The notes: generated by a model from the sequence alone, not told the origin. A stretch of 64,000 nucleotides of DNA from Micrasema longulum (GCA_022494885.1 JAGVSM010003675.1:186001-250000), one strand, 5' to 3'; shown: positions 1-10,594, counted from the stretch's first letter. Numbers and translations are program-made.

Positions 1-424
1 TTAACTTTCCATTGTGTAATACGGGCCCTAGTACCCCATACCAGCATATTATTTCGGTAGAATTACGATTGTATTGTAATTTTTACGGATAATGTATACA
101 TTTTTTACATATATGTACGAATATGAATTTAATTTATGTTTTCATTTGTTTATCCTGTTTTATATTAATATAATATATTTATATACCCTCTAACTTTAAA
201 GTTCATTCATAGAAACGTTACCTACTGACTTAAACGTAAGCTATAGGTATTGTAATGATTTAAGCCGATAATGATTTTCCTCATTAAATTATCATTTCAA
301 ATAGCAAATATCTTTATACAAAGTTTTGATATGTTACCAACAGATGTCGTAAGTAGACTTAATTCAAATAATCAGAGTAAAATAATAAGCCTATATGAAA
401 AAGTTGTCTACGTAGGAAACTTAC

Positions 425-449
425 CTTCATTTTCCAACAGCATTTTTGC
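425..449 (-). other. candidate 25-bp micro-exon
   Basis: On the minus strand a T-rich tract ending in AACAG is followed by 25 bases and then a perfect GTAAGT donor. Two of three frames are open; one reads AKMLLENE and contains an ATG. No neighbouring exon can be linked and the protein is not recognised. The call rests only on splice-site quality and could be chance in AT-rich DNA. Confidence 0.25.
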
Positions 450-486
450 CTGTTAAAAAATATTTTAAAAAATTAAAAAAATATTC

Positions 487-770
487 TGCTTTGACTGAAT
501 GCGGCTCGACTGTGAAATCATCTCCCATCCAATTTCATCAAGATGTTTCTACAGTAAATATGTTTAAATCACGCCTGTAGAAACATCTCATTTCTATTCC
601 TTAATCTCTTCTCTTTTCCTATCTATTTTTTCCTTTTTCCAACGAAGACTAGTATCGATATTATTTACACTTGTTAGTTCTGTTTTTGCATTTATTTTAT
701 CTTTTTTTTTCTCCAATTTTTGGTAGTATATGCATGCTCGTTGAATGCAGCCCTGGTGTAAATAAACTAA
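487..770 (+). mobile_element. LINE C-terminal remnant
   Basis: With one frameshift, the plus strand reads NAARL*NHLPS then DVSTVNMFKSRL. This is the 'W-N-x-L-P ... F-K-x-x-L' pattern that ends the reverse transcriptase ORF of many CR1/Jockey-like LINEs. The minus strand at 39205-39500 has the close relative VHAA*LWNHLPS ... VSLFKSCLKKH, so both belong to one family. Stops and a frameshift make it dead. The 3' limit is uncertain. Confidence 0.5.
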
Positions 771-842
771 CTCGGTAACAATGGATACGTTTTCGTGTCA
801 CTACTTTAAAAAATATTTTAATTTAAAAGGCATGTCTATGTA

Positions 843-890
843 CAGTAGAACTCCAACTATCCGAACTCCGACTTTCCGAACCACTTTCAG
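843..890 (+). repeat. pogo/Tigger-like terminal repeat remnant
   Basis: The stretch starting CAGTAGAACTCC with two ATCCGAAC/TTCCGAAC-like repeats resembles pogo/Tigger terminal inverted repeats. A related stretch in the opposite orientation lies at 29884-29925 and shares TCCAACTATCCG. No transposase is found next to either. The 75-codon ORF that follows (908-1135) is not recognised. Confidence 0.35.
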
Positions 891-1140
891 AATTTAAGAA
901 GTAAAAAATGACAGAAACCTACTGCTATTCGTACTGGACTGAAAGTAGCCTTGTCTTCGTTAGATATATTCGTCTTGATAGTTATATCGCTAAGAAATAC
1001 GACAGTACGTTAGCCTATGGTGATACTAAATTCATAAATCTAAAATCCTACTGCAAAACCAAAACGAAAGGCAAATCAAACAAACCAAAGCATGTCAATT
1101 TTTCAAATTTAAAAAAAATATTTCAAATTATTTAATTTTG

Positions 1141-1624
1141 ACAGCCCACCTTACCGCCCACTCATTTTCAAAAAACGTTGCTTACTTTCGATATATTACA
1201 TATTTTTCAATTCGGGGTGAAAATTAAATATTCTATTTTGCTTCTCTCGTATCTCTATGCAAAAAAAGATGTCAATCGATTGCTCCGTTGAGACGTGATG
1301 GAAATACAAACAAACATTTTTTTTTTTTTTAAATTCAATATAAAATACAAATACAAAGTTAAGAAAAATGTTTATACAATAGGTACGGTACATTCAATAT
1401 ATTTTTATTTTTATTTACCGATGTAGCCACTCCACCGGCCCACAGGCACGTTCCGGAGTGTCAGTGTATTGTTTATTTTATACATAATTGTACATACTTT
1501 CACATAAATTATGTAAAAATTCTAAAGAAATAAAAAAAATTGAAATAAATAAAACATTCCTACATCAATAAAACGAAAAAGGAAACATACTTTCACATTT
1601 GTAATCATAATTGATAATAGATGG
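1141..1624 (+). repeat. short interspersed element shared with 34878-35121, interrupted
   Basis: Segments at 1141-1330 and 1584-1624 match 34878-35121: CCCACCTTACCG, then a block around CGATTG...CCGTTGAGACGTGA, then the end ACTTTCACATTTGTAAT. In this copy about 250 AT-rich bases (1331-1583) separate the last two blocks and look like an insertion. This end type is common in insect genomes. No coding capacity is seen. Confidence 0.45.
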
Positions 1625-2494
1625 ATGAATGTAAAATGTCCTACCACAAAAAAAAAATTGATTTAAAAAATATAATAATTGAACAGCATTGATAAAGCGT
1701 GAATAAAAACAAGTAAATCGTTATTTTTTGACAAACTAACTAATTTTTTTTTCTCATGTCAAGGAAATGTCAAACATTTATGTAAGAACGACTTGTGATG
1801 ATGGGTCATCATTTACCAATCAAATCAAACAATATTATGTTAATATTGTTTAGTTAAGTCATGTTTAAAGTGGCTATCAAGTGTAAATTTAAAGAAAAGA
1901 GAATCGGTATTAAATATTTGATATTGATCATATAATGTTAACTACAATAATAGCAGTGAAAAAAAAAACAAAAACAGTTTTACTTAATTTTTCGTTCAAT
2001 ATTGGACCAATGTCAGATTTCATGCAGTTAGTGCTTCAAATATATATTTCATTTAGGTAAAAATACGAATGGCTCGTGTTCAATGCAAATTCAGTGAAAT
2101 AAATAGAAAATGACCGGCTTTTAAAATTCAATGTCACAAGTCTGTTTGTATGCATAATATATTTATGGTATAATGCCAATACTGACATGTCTAGATTTCA
2201 GAGTCCACATAATGTATTTGTTTCCAAGATATCACCACTTTAATACGAAAAACCGTCGAGATGAATTTTGAAGGTAAATATTAGTTTAAAAATCATTTAA
2301 AGGCGAATAAGCCAAGATAAAAACACCAAAAATACATGAACTAAACAATCGAACGCTTTTAGAAAAATTGCCCACCGAAAGTATTAAATATTTTAATAGA
2401 TGGCTAGTGCTTATTTTTTACCATGTTTATGATGTACAAGTTTGTCGTTTATTGTAACTATAATAATGAACATTCGTATTTAGTTTAATTCCGC
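1625..2494. other. AT-rich stretch without recognised gene
   Basis: No long ORF or repeat was recognised. One candidate first exon lies inside at 2202-2273: acceptor CTAGATTTCAG, then ATGAATTTTGAAG followed by the donor GTAAAT. It is listed under findings only. Confidence 0.4.
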
Positions 2495-2660
2495 TTTTAT
2501 TTATAATTTTCATGTGACCGGGTTTTGTCGTGACCGACATCGTCGGACTGGTCTATCCCTAGTAAAACTTATGAATAAAAGTAAGATGAAACTAATTTTT
2601 AATTAATTATAATTAAAATGCAGTTCCACCAAGATATGTTCATAGAAAAACTTGTATATT
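2495..2660 (+). repeat. repeat shared with 35180-35345
   Basis: Both places carry TGACCGGGTTTTGTCGTGAC (one mismatch), CGACATCGTC and, about 90 bases later, AATGCAGTTCCACCAAGA. The family is not recognised and there is no ORF. The second copy also carries a 27-bp perfect inverted repeat that is absent here. Confidence 0.5.
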
Positions 2661-2806
2661 GTTTCAAAGAGTAAAGTTTACGGTCGATAAAAACAAACTA
2701 ACGACTCTTGAAATTTTAGAAGCCAATATAAAAAACACCTCTTCGGTAATGACGTCAGATTTGTTTGGAAAAGTGGCCAAAAATTGGACCGACAGAATGT
2801 GCAGGG

Positions 2807-3672
2807 TAATGAGGAAGTTCAGTGTCTTTTTTTAAAAAAAAAAATATTTTTTAATAAATAAGGACTATTAAACAAACCCAATTTTCTTGTTATATTTTTA
2901 AATATCGTATTATAAACACTTTGACTTTTTAAAGTTTTGTTTTTCTTAAATAACTCCGCGTGTGACGTCAGAGGTTCTTCTCTGTTTGTTCTCGCGGTTG
3001 GTTCATTTATGGTAAGCAAACCGGATATCCCTCACAGCTCTCATATTTTTTAAATTATTTTTTTTATTAATAAATTTCATGAAAGGTACTCGCACATGTT
3101 TTAAAAAATTCTATACAGACCTACTTTTATACATCTAGTAAATGTTATCACTGGAACTTCCAAAAAAAAGATACTAACTCTTGTGCTTGGAGAGTGACTT
3201 GCTGTTGTAGTTGTTTATTTATAAGAGTTTATATCATTTAAATATACGAGTACATGAGAAAAAAAAAACATTTATAAAGAAAAAAAACATAAAACAATAA
3301 TACATTCATACTAATTATAATTTAATGTAGTTTTTATACGGGTTCAAAATTTTTCTTTAGATTTACTTTAAATTTATTTATTGATTTATTATTTCTAATA
3401 GTTTTTAGTTCATTATGGAGATAATAATAATTTTTTACACCTTTGAAGACAAAGCTATTTTGACCATGACTTGTGTGGAATTTATCATTGGTCGGTTTAT
3501 ATAAACCAGTGACGCCTTTCAAAGTAGTGCGTTTTTATTAAGATATATTTTTGATTATTTTTTGGTACATTTAAAAAAAACTTTGCAGTAAAATTTAATA
3601 CTCTAATTTTTACCGCGCGCAAGAAAACATTTTTTGTACCAAATTTCCCGTAGGGCTGAAGTTCGTGATTGC
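2807..3672. mobile_element. MITE interrupted by a LINE
   Basis: The left end TAATGAGGAAGTTCAGTG is the terminal inverted repeat of the intact MITE at 32498-32827. The inner CGCGTGTGACGTCA-like block and the right-hand block TTTTTACCGCGCGCAAGAAA also match it. The middle (about 3045-3483) is a minus-strand LINE, and MITE sequence resumes at TCATTGGTCGG...CCAGTGACGCC. The right terminal repeat near 3655-3672 is degraded. Confidence 0.6.
3045..3483 (-). mobile_element. CR1/Jockey-like LINE 3' end
   Basis: The minus strand encodes KFHTSHGQNSFVFKGVKNY, then a region ending KSINKFKVNLKKNFEPV, about 45 residues of a LINE C-terminus. The same protein end and the following 3' UTR, down to TTTATTAATAAAA, occur on the plus strand at 44325-45025. 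The copy is 5'-truncated and sits inside a MITE. An apparent N-terminal extension (KGVTGLYKPTND) is MITE sequence read through. Confidence 0.65.
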
Positions 3673-3674
3673 TA

Positions 3675-4110
3675 TTCGCGGAGTACCTATGTCGGATATC
3701 ATTTTCAAAAAATAAATGTGTATTTTAATTCCGTAAAACACAACGAAACGGAAGTTATTTTGACAAATATTTATTTACATTTAAATATGTACACTTGATA
3801 TTTATTACAATATACGATACATAAAGACAAATAATTATAAACTTAGTTTACTTTAAAATAATAATTTGATATTGTAACTGCTTAATATCGTTACACAATA
3901 TTATGCTGTACGCTATTAATGACAACATTTTACTACATTCCTCTAGGTAGGCAAAAAATATTGCTTAACTCTTTAATATAAAGTGCAATGACTGAGAATA
4001 TTGCAAAATCACGATTGAACTATTTCGCATTTTATCGATGTTTACGAAATAAAATTGCAAAATTAAACTTTTGTTTCTGTGTTTAAAAATAAAACAAAAA
4101 CGGTTGTAAG
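3675..4110. other. AT-rich stretch, nothing recognised
   Basis: Low-complexity A/T-rich DNA between the MITE and the palindromic element. No ORF above about 40 codons with a protein-like composition is seen. Confidence 0.4.
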
Positions 4111-4116
4111 TAGTTT

Positions 4117-4613
4117 AAATTTGTTGCAACCGAGAGAGAAAATATTTTTGAGAAGGGAATATGGAAGTCTAGGCATTTACAGGGCTTATGACCTGTCATT
4201 GGCTGGTTTAAGTGGCCACTTTACACACTGTGTAACATTCCCAATCTGCCTATGTTTGAACATTTTCCAATTTTGTATACTTCATCTTTTGTTTTCAGGC
4301 GTTGCCTAGTAGGTGAATTGGTTCAGCCGGATGAATCTAACCCGCATGATAAAGGTTTCAGCTCTTTTAATTCACAAAAGTCATCAGATGGAAGAGTTGA
4401 GGAAATTTCGATGTTCAAACATAGGCAGAATGTTAAATGTTACGCTGTGTGTAAAGTGGCCACTTGAACCCGCCAATGACAGGTCATAAGCCCTAGATTC
4501 CCATATTCCCTTCTCAAAAATGTTTTCCCTCTCTGTTGCAACAAATTAAAATATGAACTGAGAATATCCAGCCAGTCTGCAAGCATTTGGACATACTCAA
4601 AACATTGTTGGTT
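4117..4613. repeat. palindromic repeat family, full copy 1
   Basis: Two arms of about 140-147 bp (4117-4263 and 4411-4549) are inverted copies of each other around a 147-bp interior. Each arm carries the core ACAGGGCTTATGACCTGTC ... AAGTGGCCACTT ... TTACACACTGTGTAA. The interior contains CAGGCGTTGCCTAGTAGG and GGATGAATC...CCCGCATGA, which recur in other copies. The right end adds CAGCCAGTCTGCAAGCATTT and CTCAAAACATTGTT, also recurrent. It has no coding capacity. It resembles a foldback/MITE, but no target-site duplication is clear. Confidence 0.75.
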
Positions 4614-4614
4614 T

Positions 4615-5720
4615 TAAGTAGATTCAAATCAGTGTTTGATTTTCGTATTTAAATTATAATATGGAGTTCTACAAATAAACACCATTGGTGGTATTCTGGA
4701 TCATCTTAACCCCCTCCCCCCCCCATTTTTTTGTGGGAAGAGTCCGACTTTATCGCAAGATTTCGAATGTCAAATAATTATTTAAATTTTTAATTGTTAA
4801 TTATTTTTCAAAACACAAGACTTGATCATCAGCAGCGTGGTGTAAAATAAATCTAAATCATCACTGTATTGAAATGCTGTTTATTTATTTTTAAATAGAG
4901 CTAGATTAAGCTCAGCTTACTCTTTCTGGGCATTTAAGGCTGCCATAGTTGCCCGAAAAATGGCCTTTTTTGCTCTATTTCTAGAGTAAAAAGTTCCTTA
5001 TTTTGTTTTGGCTTTTGCTCTTTTAATTTTTTATCTAGTTCAAAAAGGACGATTTCCCTTTTGTTATTTTCTTCTCCGAATGCGCAGTGTTGCTTCGCCC
5101 TTTCGCACACACTGAAAATGGGAACGAAATTTAAACGTTTGTGCCCAAAGACGCGTCGCGGGGCATGTGTATTGTGTATTGCTACATGTAAATAAACATG
5201 TACGTGCTTGCGCAAAAATCCCAACAATTTTTAGAGTGAAACTTGATCCTTTACAGTGGCAACATTCTTAACTTTAACTTAACTAAAATAATGTTGATGC
5301 AACGGAATTTTTCAGTTACCAGATTTTGAGCCTTAACTAATTTTAAATATTTAACTTTAAACTAAATTTATACCAACTTTGATGCAACCGGCCCCAATAG
5401 AAGGAGTAAAGACAAATATCAGTAGAAGTTGGTTTCGAATTTCAACTAAGGCTACTGAAACCGTACCATGGACAATATTCTACGGTTTCTGCATTTAGGA
5501 ATATTGATTTATACATCAAGAACTTAATACCATTTATTGTATTTGTTTTCAACCTGAGTAAGAAAAAAAATCTAGGCAGAAAACAAACGGTTTAAGTAAC
5601 CTGATATATTTTTTCATTTAAGTACTCGTATGTGGGCTTTCAGTTTATAAAGATACTCAATATTAGCTGTAATCTGCTGTAAGCTGTTAGCTGATGAAAC
5701 TGTTAGACGAATAAATTTAA
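4615..5720. other. no recognised gene; unrecognised ORF at 4934-5227 (minus)
   Basis: A 97-codon minus ORF at 4934-5227 has an ordinary but unrecognised sequence, with a Lys/Glu-rich C-terminal half and no visible domain, signal or conserved motif. The stretch also holds a C-homopolymer (about 4718-4727) and the phrase GATGCAACCGGCCCC near 5380, which looks like a transposon end. I do not call a gene. Confidence 0.3.
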
Positions 5721-5722
5721 GG

Positions 5723-5840
5723 AGCTTATGATCTGGTCATCGGCTCTACACACTCATTAACATTCACTATTCATACGGTCATCGGCTATAAATGCCTAAA
5801 CATCCATATTCTCAACAGCTTCATCTCTGTTGAAAATACG
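5723..5840. repeat. possible degraded palindromic-family copy
   Basis: GAGCTTATGATCTGGTCATCG, followed by ACACACTCATTAACATTCAC and CATCTCTGTTGAAA, follows the order of blocks in the palindromic family but with many changes. Confidence 0.3.
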
Positions 5841-6640
5841 GTATCAAATAAATATATTAATTAATTTATTAACACCTTAAGGACTTTTACATATACAGAA
5901 GTTAAACACAATTTAGAAGTATGAAAATACAATGAAAAAATATAAAAAATACTAAAAACTGAATAATTACTTAAATTTTTTAAGAATAATTATTGGTTCT
6001 TGAAGTTTAATAATGTTTTAGAAGATACATTCATTTTTTGGTCAACTGTATGTTTTTTCCTGGGGAAGTGAATTCTCGGGAACAGAGAGTTAGTGTATGA
6101 ATTCTACTTAGATAATATATTAATATATCTAAAATAAATATTCTTCTATTACTAATTTTAAGTCAATTTAATGTCAATAAGAAAATATTGTAATTCATAC
6201 TTCCTTGCGGTAAATGCAGTTATGATTTATTCAGTTTGATTACAAACTGAAAAATTGCATTTTAACAACCAACCAATCAATCAATTTTGTCAGGGAAAAA
6301 CCCAGAATTTTCCAAAAGGATTTAGACATACCCGAAACATTTTTTATAAAAATCACCCGGTTTAAATAAGTAAGGTTGAAAAAATACTACATTTAATCTA
6401 ATGTAAAAATCTAATCTAATGTAAAAATTTCTGACCTTTTAAATACTCTTTCCTACGATAGGGGTCGCTATGTTTTTTCCATACTTTAATAATTATCTAT
6501 AGTAAGTCAATAGACATTGGAATAGAATATTCAAGGCATATTTATATAGAGAATCGAAAAAAACGAAGTCCGATATTCAAATGGTAGTTTTTTCAATATT
6601 TAAATCCAACACCAATTTGAGTCTATTGATTTGATTTATT

Positions 6641-6775
6641 ACAAACAAACAAACAAACCATCACGCCGTTTCCCCGTAAGGGTAGGCAGAGAGGATATAA
6701 TGCCACATCACTCTATATTTGCATACAGATCTCGCATCATCTACATTCATATATCTTTGCTTGCACGCAAGCCAA
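6641..6775 (-). mobile_element. LINE 3' end with (TTTG)n tail
   Basis: On the minus strand this is the last ~115 bp of the LINE family seen in full at 55530-55943, ending in GATGG followed by about four TTTG units. It is severely 5'-truncated. The same end occurs with (TTAG)n and (TAG)n tails elsewhere in the window. Confidence 0.65.
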
Positions 6776-7402
6776 TTTGTTTTTTTTTTAAACAAAAATA
6801 CACGTTTTTTAAACATGATATAAATTTTTGACTTTGTCATTGGTATTGAGCTTCGCTTTATTTTAGATTATCAAAAATGAATCTAGACACTTCTGAAATT
6901 CTTTAGAATGTAGGTACGTAGTTCCTAATGAATACTTGATGCTTATACTATCGTTTAATTAATATCAAGAATAATTTTAATATTAGCTTCATCAACTGAT
7001 TGTGATTATTATCCGTTGATTATCTCGAAACAATTGAGTGTGGATCAAACTACGCAATACGACGACAAAGAATATTACGTAATAATTAAAATAACTAAAA
7101 TTTGAATAAACTTATGAATAAAATACCTAGAAAACGGACGTCCTCGTTTCATAATAAAATAAATGGGTTATGTCATAAGCCATATTGCTGTACATAAAAT
7201 ATTGATGATAGAATTAAATTTCGCTTTTGATTAATTACTAACAAGGACGCTGAGGTCAAAGTTGTTCTAGATACAAGTTTTCTTAATTAAAAATATATTT
7301 CTATTTTCACGTATTTTTCTAATTTCGCATAGAAAGATAACATGATTTTTTCTCTGTTCTGACTAAGAAGACGAGGAAACACTATTTTACAATAAATATT
7401 TT

Positions 7403-7555
7403 TTGGAATCCATACTGATATTATAAGTGCGAAAACGTTTGTAAAAGTTTGTGTTTCCTTCACGTCTTAACGGAGCTACCGATTTACCATTTTTTGCATA
7501 GAAATAGCGGGAGAGGTGTGAAATAAAATAGGATACTTATTTTTTATCCCGAATT
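7403..7555 (+). repeat. left end of a split short interspersed element
   Basis: ATATTATAAGTGCGAAAACG, then GTTTGTGTTTCC and ATTTTTTATCCCGAATTC, has the layout of a common insect non-autonomous element. The usual right end (GCAAAGCCGTGGGTAAAAGC) lies at about 9365-9416. The two ends may therefore have been parted by about 1.8 kb of later insertions. Recognition of the family is from memory of its layout. Confidence 0.4.
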
Positions 7556-7601
7556 CAAAACAAATACAATTAAAAATATTTATAATATATCAACAATGAG
7601 C

Positions 7602-7673
7602 AACATTATTTAAAAATGAGTAGGCAGAACTTTTTCTGCCCACTCAACATTATTTGAAAATGAGTAGGCAGAA
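7602..7673 (+). repeat. 28-bp direct repeat with inverted spacer
   Basis: A 28-bp unit beginning AACATTATTT and ending GAGTAGGCAGAA occurs at 7602-7629 and 7646-7673 with one mismatch. Between them, TTCTGCCCACTC is a near inverted copy of its last third. Confidence 0.7.
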
Positions 7674-7989
7674 AGAGGTTAAGGTTGGTTGTCAAAAATA
7701 AATTTGAAAATAATTATTTAAATTTCTATTATTGAGTTGCTTTATATGTCAAATAAATTTCCTTTATTTATTTTATTGTAAAATATGTATTATTAAGTAT
7801 ATTAGTAATGTATATTATTAATGTTTTGGGTGTTTTTCTTATATTTATTTTTTTTTTTTTTTTATTTATTAATAAAACATATAAGACATGAATATCATGA
7901 TATTATATTCCCAGGAGTTGTACGAGAAAACTCATTTGGGACGGTACATAAAAAAAATAGTACATTTCTTGTAACAATACATAGTATAC

Positions 7990-8250
7990 ATTTAAACAAT
8001 AAAATTTTAACAAATTTTAACAATCTATGAACTTAATATTAAAAAAAGGAAAGAAAACATTTAAACAATCTGTGAACTTAATATTAAAGAAGAAAATAAA
8101 AACATTCAAACAATCTGTGACCTTAATATTAAAAAAGAAAAGAAAACATTTAAACATTCTGTGAAATTAATATTAAAAAAGAAAATAAAAACATTTAAAC
8201 ATTCTGTGAACTTAATATTAAAAAAAGAAAAGAAAAACATTTAAACCTTA
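7990..8250 (+). repeat. 45-bp minisatellite, about 5 units
   Basis: Units begin TCTGTGAACTTAATATTAAA and run through an A/G-rich stretch to ACATTTAAACA. Successive unit starts at 8026, 8071, 8116, 8160 and 8205 give periods of 44-45 bp. Units differ by a few substitutions, so the array is neither very young nor strongly homogenised. Confidence 0.8.
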
Positions 8251-8540
8251 TACACAATATATAGACTATTCACAGAAACTGAGCTAAAAACTATCACTTT
8301 CAAAAAGATTCAAGAAATAGGTCTTCATTTCTGGTCTTTGAGATTTACCACTCGACATTTCATTTTATTATTATCATTTTTATACATTTAATCATAGTTA
8401 TACATATTTTTATATTTGTACATATTATACATATTTTTTCCATATTATTATCGTGGTTTCTGTATTATTTTTCCATTCTTGTTGTTTTCACTTCATGATC
8501 TTTCATGTTCTATGTATGTAAAAGTTCTTCTTCTTCTTCA

Positions 8541-8740
8541 CGTGTCATGTCGGGTCACCCCGACGTTGACGATCACTTGGAAGAAAGCTTCCCTATCTTG
8601 AGCAGTGCGAAACAGCTCCTCCACAGTTCTATGTCGAGTCGGAAGATTCTTCGCACCTCTGGTCCATTTAAGGACCGCCCGGGACTCGGGGCCATTGTTT
8701 GGTTTCTCTTCATAGTGATATCTTGGGAATTATTGACCGA
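8541..8740 (-). mobile_element. GC-rich LINE-like C-terminal remnant
   Basis: The minus strand has an open frame reading VLKWTRGAKNLPTRHRTVEE and then a 'T-A-Q-D-R-E-A-F' motif before a stop, much like the 'A-x-D-R-x-x-W/F' ending of LINE reverse transcriptase ORFs. The block (to about 8960) is more GC-rich than its surroundings. The 181- and 101-codon plus-strand ORFs here are antisense to it. Confidence 0.4.
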
Positions 8741-9364
8741 AGTGGTTTCCCGTTGCCTTCTTCTGTGGAATTTTCTGTCGGGGTTACCTACCCTTAGCTG
8801 GAGGGGTCCCGTTTTATGGCGCCGGACACTCGCCATTCATCCTCTCCCTATCTGCTATGGCACTGATGTTAATGCCAGTGGCCACATTGCCCAGGGCTCG
8901 CGGGGCCAAAGAGACCACTCATGGACGCTGGGGAGTAGGACTATTGGTAGTGTTGCTGATGGAATGCAACTGCGGCATTACACGGCATTTTATATGTACA
9001 TATTTTCCAGAAAATATGCACCACCGCTATTTAAAAGTTGTTGTATCTGATTTTTCTGCCTTGTTTTCTGTAATATTTTTTTTCTCCTATTTAACATTTG
9101 TAAATATTGTATTTTTCTGGCTAATATTACCAAGAATGGTAAAAGCCCTCATAAACTTTTAAAAATATCATAGGTTAGTTTGGGTTGCTTTTTAAAAAAC
9201 GATGCTACGTCACTACAGACCAACGGATCATCGTATTTCCCTCCCAGGTATAGTAAGAGGACCAAGCTTCTTTTAATCTCGATAAAATATTTTATTCCAT
9301 CGGAAAAATTCTTACAGATGAACAAAAACTCTTATTGATAAACGACACAACTATTTAATAACCT

Positions 9365-9416
9365 AAATAATTTCTCCCTATTACCACGCGAGCAAAGCCG
9401 TGGGTAAAAGCTAGTA
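9365..9416 (+). repeat. right end of the split short interspersed element
   Basis: ACCACGCGAGCAAAGCCGTG followed by GGTAAAAGCTAGT matches the usual right end of the element whose left end is at 7403-7555. It abuts the foldback that begins at 9420. Confidence 0.4.
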
Positions 9417-9419
9417 TGC

Positions 9420-9637
9420 ATATTGTAACGTATATATTTCATCTCGCCCCGTTTTTAAGCACCGCGCAAATACTTACATTTCCGACAGTATATTTTGTAG
9501 TGTCGGTAAACATTGGCCCGTAATCTGGCAACAAACATGTTTGAAACAGATCATTTGCTCAAAATATACTGTCAGAAATGCAAGTATTTTTGCGGTGCTT
9601 AAAAACGGGGCTAGATGTAATATATACGTTACAATAT
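9420..9637. mobile_element. foldback element, 78-bp arms
   Basis: Arms at 9420-9497 and 9560-9637 are inverted copies with few mismatches (outer ATATTGTAACGTATATATT, inner AGTATATTTTG / CAAAATATACT), separated by a 62-bp loop. There is no coding capacity. It is consistent with a MITE or foldback transposon; the target duplication is not clear. Confidence 0.75.
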
Positions 9638-9639
9638 AT

Positions 9640-10095
9640 ATTGATAGCTGTTAGTTAGTTGGTAGTGAGAAATTCTTTTTAATTTTCCCGATGGAGTGAT
9701 ATATTTTTTCAAACAGCATTGTCCCTTGATAAGCACAGCACAAACTATTTTCAATTACAATTTCAATTTATTTATTCAATACGTTTATGACATCGTCATC
9801 TTGCTGTACCTGTTATTTTTTCTTTTTTCTCTGCTGCATTGACATGTTTTTATACTTTTAAATAACTTTTAATTACTTATATTGTATATGTATATAAAAT
9901 CAATATATTGCTGCTCTTACGTAATGTGTCATTAATTTTGAAGAAGTTTTTTTTAAAAATTGACATAATTTATTGTCTTATATTACTTAATTTAAAGATT
10001 CTTCTCATCGTTTCTTTGCATCCCATAAAATATGTATGTGGATATTTATCTTTTTCCTTTTTAAATTTTTTTTAAATATTTTTATATGTAAGCAT
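9640..10095. other. AT-rich stretch, nothing recognised
   Basis: T-rich DNA without a protein-like ORF or a repeat seen elsewhere in the window. Confidence 0.4.
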
Positions 10096-10096
10096 G

Positions 10097-10290
10097 TTTT
10101 TATTTATATCACTACAGAGATGGGTAGAATTTTTGTTTCAAGATTATGGATATTCGAGCGTTGTAGAGTACCTACATAAAAGTGGCCACTTGAACCCAAC
10201 CTATGACAGGTCATAAGCCCTGTAAACGCTCGAATATCCATAATCTTGAAACAAAAATTCTACCCATCTCTGTAGTGATATAAATAAAAA
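10097..10290. repeat. perfect hairpin, 66-bp arms, palindromic-family core in loop
   Basis: Bases 10097-10162 and 10225-10290 are perfect inverted copies (66/66). The 62-bp loop contains AAGTGGCCACTT and ATGACAGGTCAT, the core palindromes of the repeat family at 4117-4613. A single diverged arm of this sub-family with the same core is at 19617-19795. Confidence 0.85.
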
Positions 10291-10594
10291 TATACCTACT
10301 CCCCCTTGGGATAAAACCCAGAATTGTGTGTGTATAAATATGTAAATATATATACACATACCAAAAATAATATTGTCTAAGCATGTTTTTCACTCTTTTT
10401 TAAATTCTTACCTTTTAATTACTTTTACAAAAAAATTCTTCATTTTAAATATTATTTCTATTTGTAAATACAAACTACAAACTTTTAAATAACATTTTTT
10501 ACTTTAATTTTAATTTTTAAACATTCTCCATTTATGTTTTTTTTCCTTCTCTTTTTTATACTTTCATTGATAACCTTACATATAATTATTATTT

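Noticed and set aside
4934..5227. 97-codon minus ORF as a gene
   Set aside because: No recognised motif, no splice partners and no start context worth noting. It is within the length expected by chance.
7990..8250. CRISPR-like array
   Set aside because: The whole 45-bp unit repeats with no unique spacers, in a eukaryotic context.
8505..9162. 181- and 101-codon plus ORFs
   Set aside because: They run antisense to a more plausible LINE C-terminal frame, and their length is explained by local GC-richness.
10211..10393. 60-codon minus ORF
   Set aside because: It reads through the perfect hairpin and has no protein-like features.
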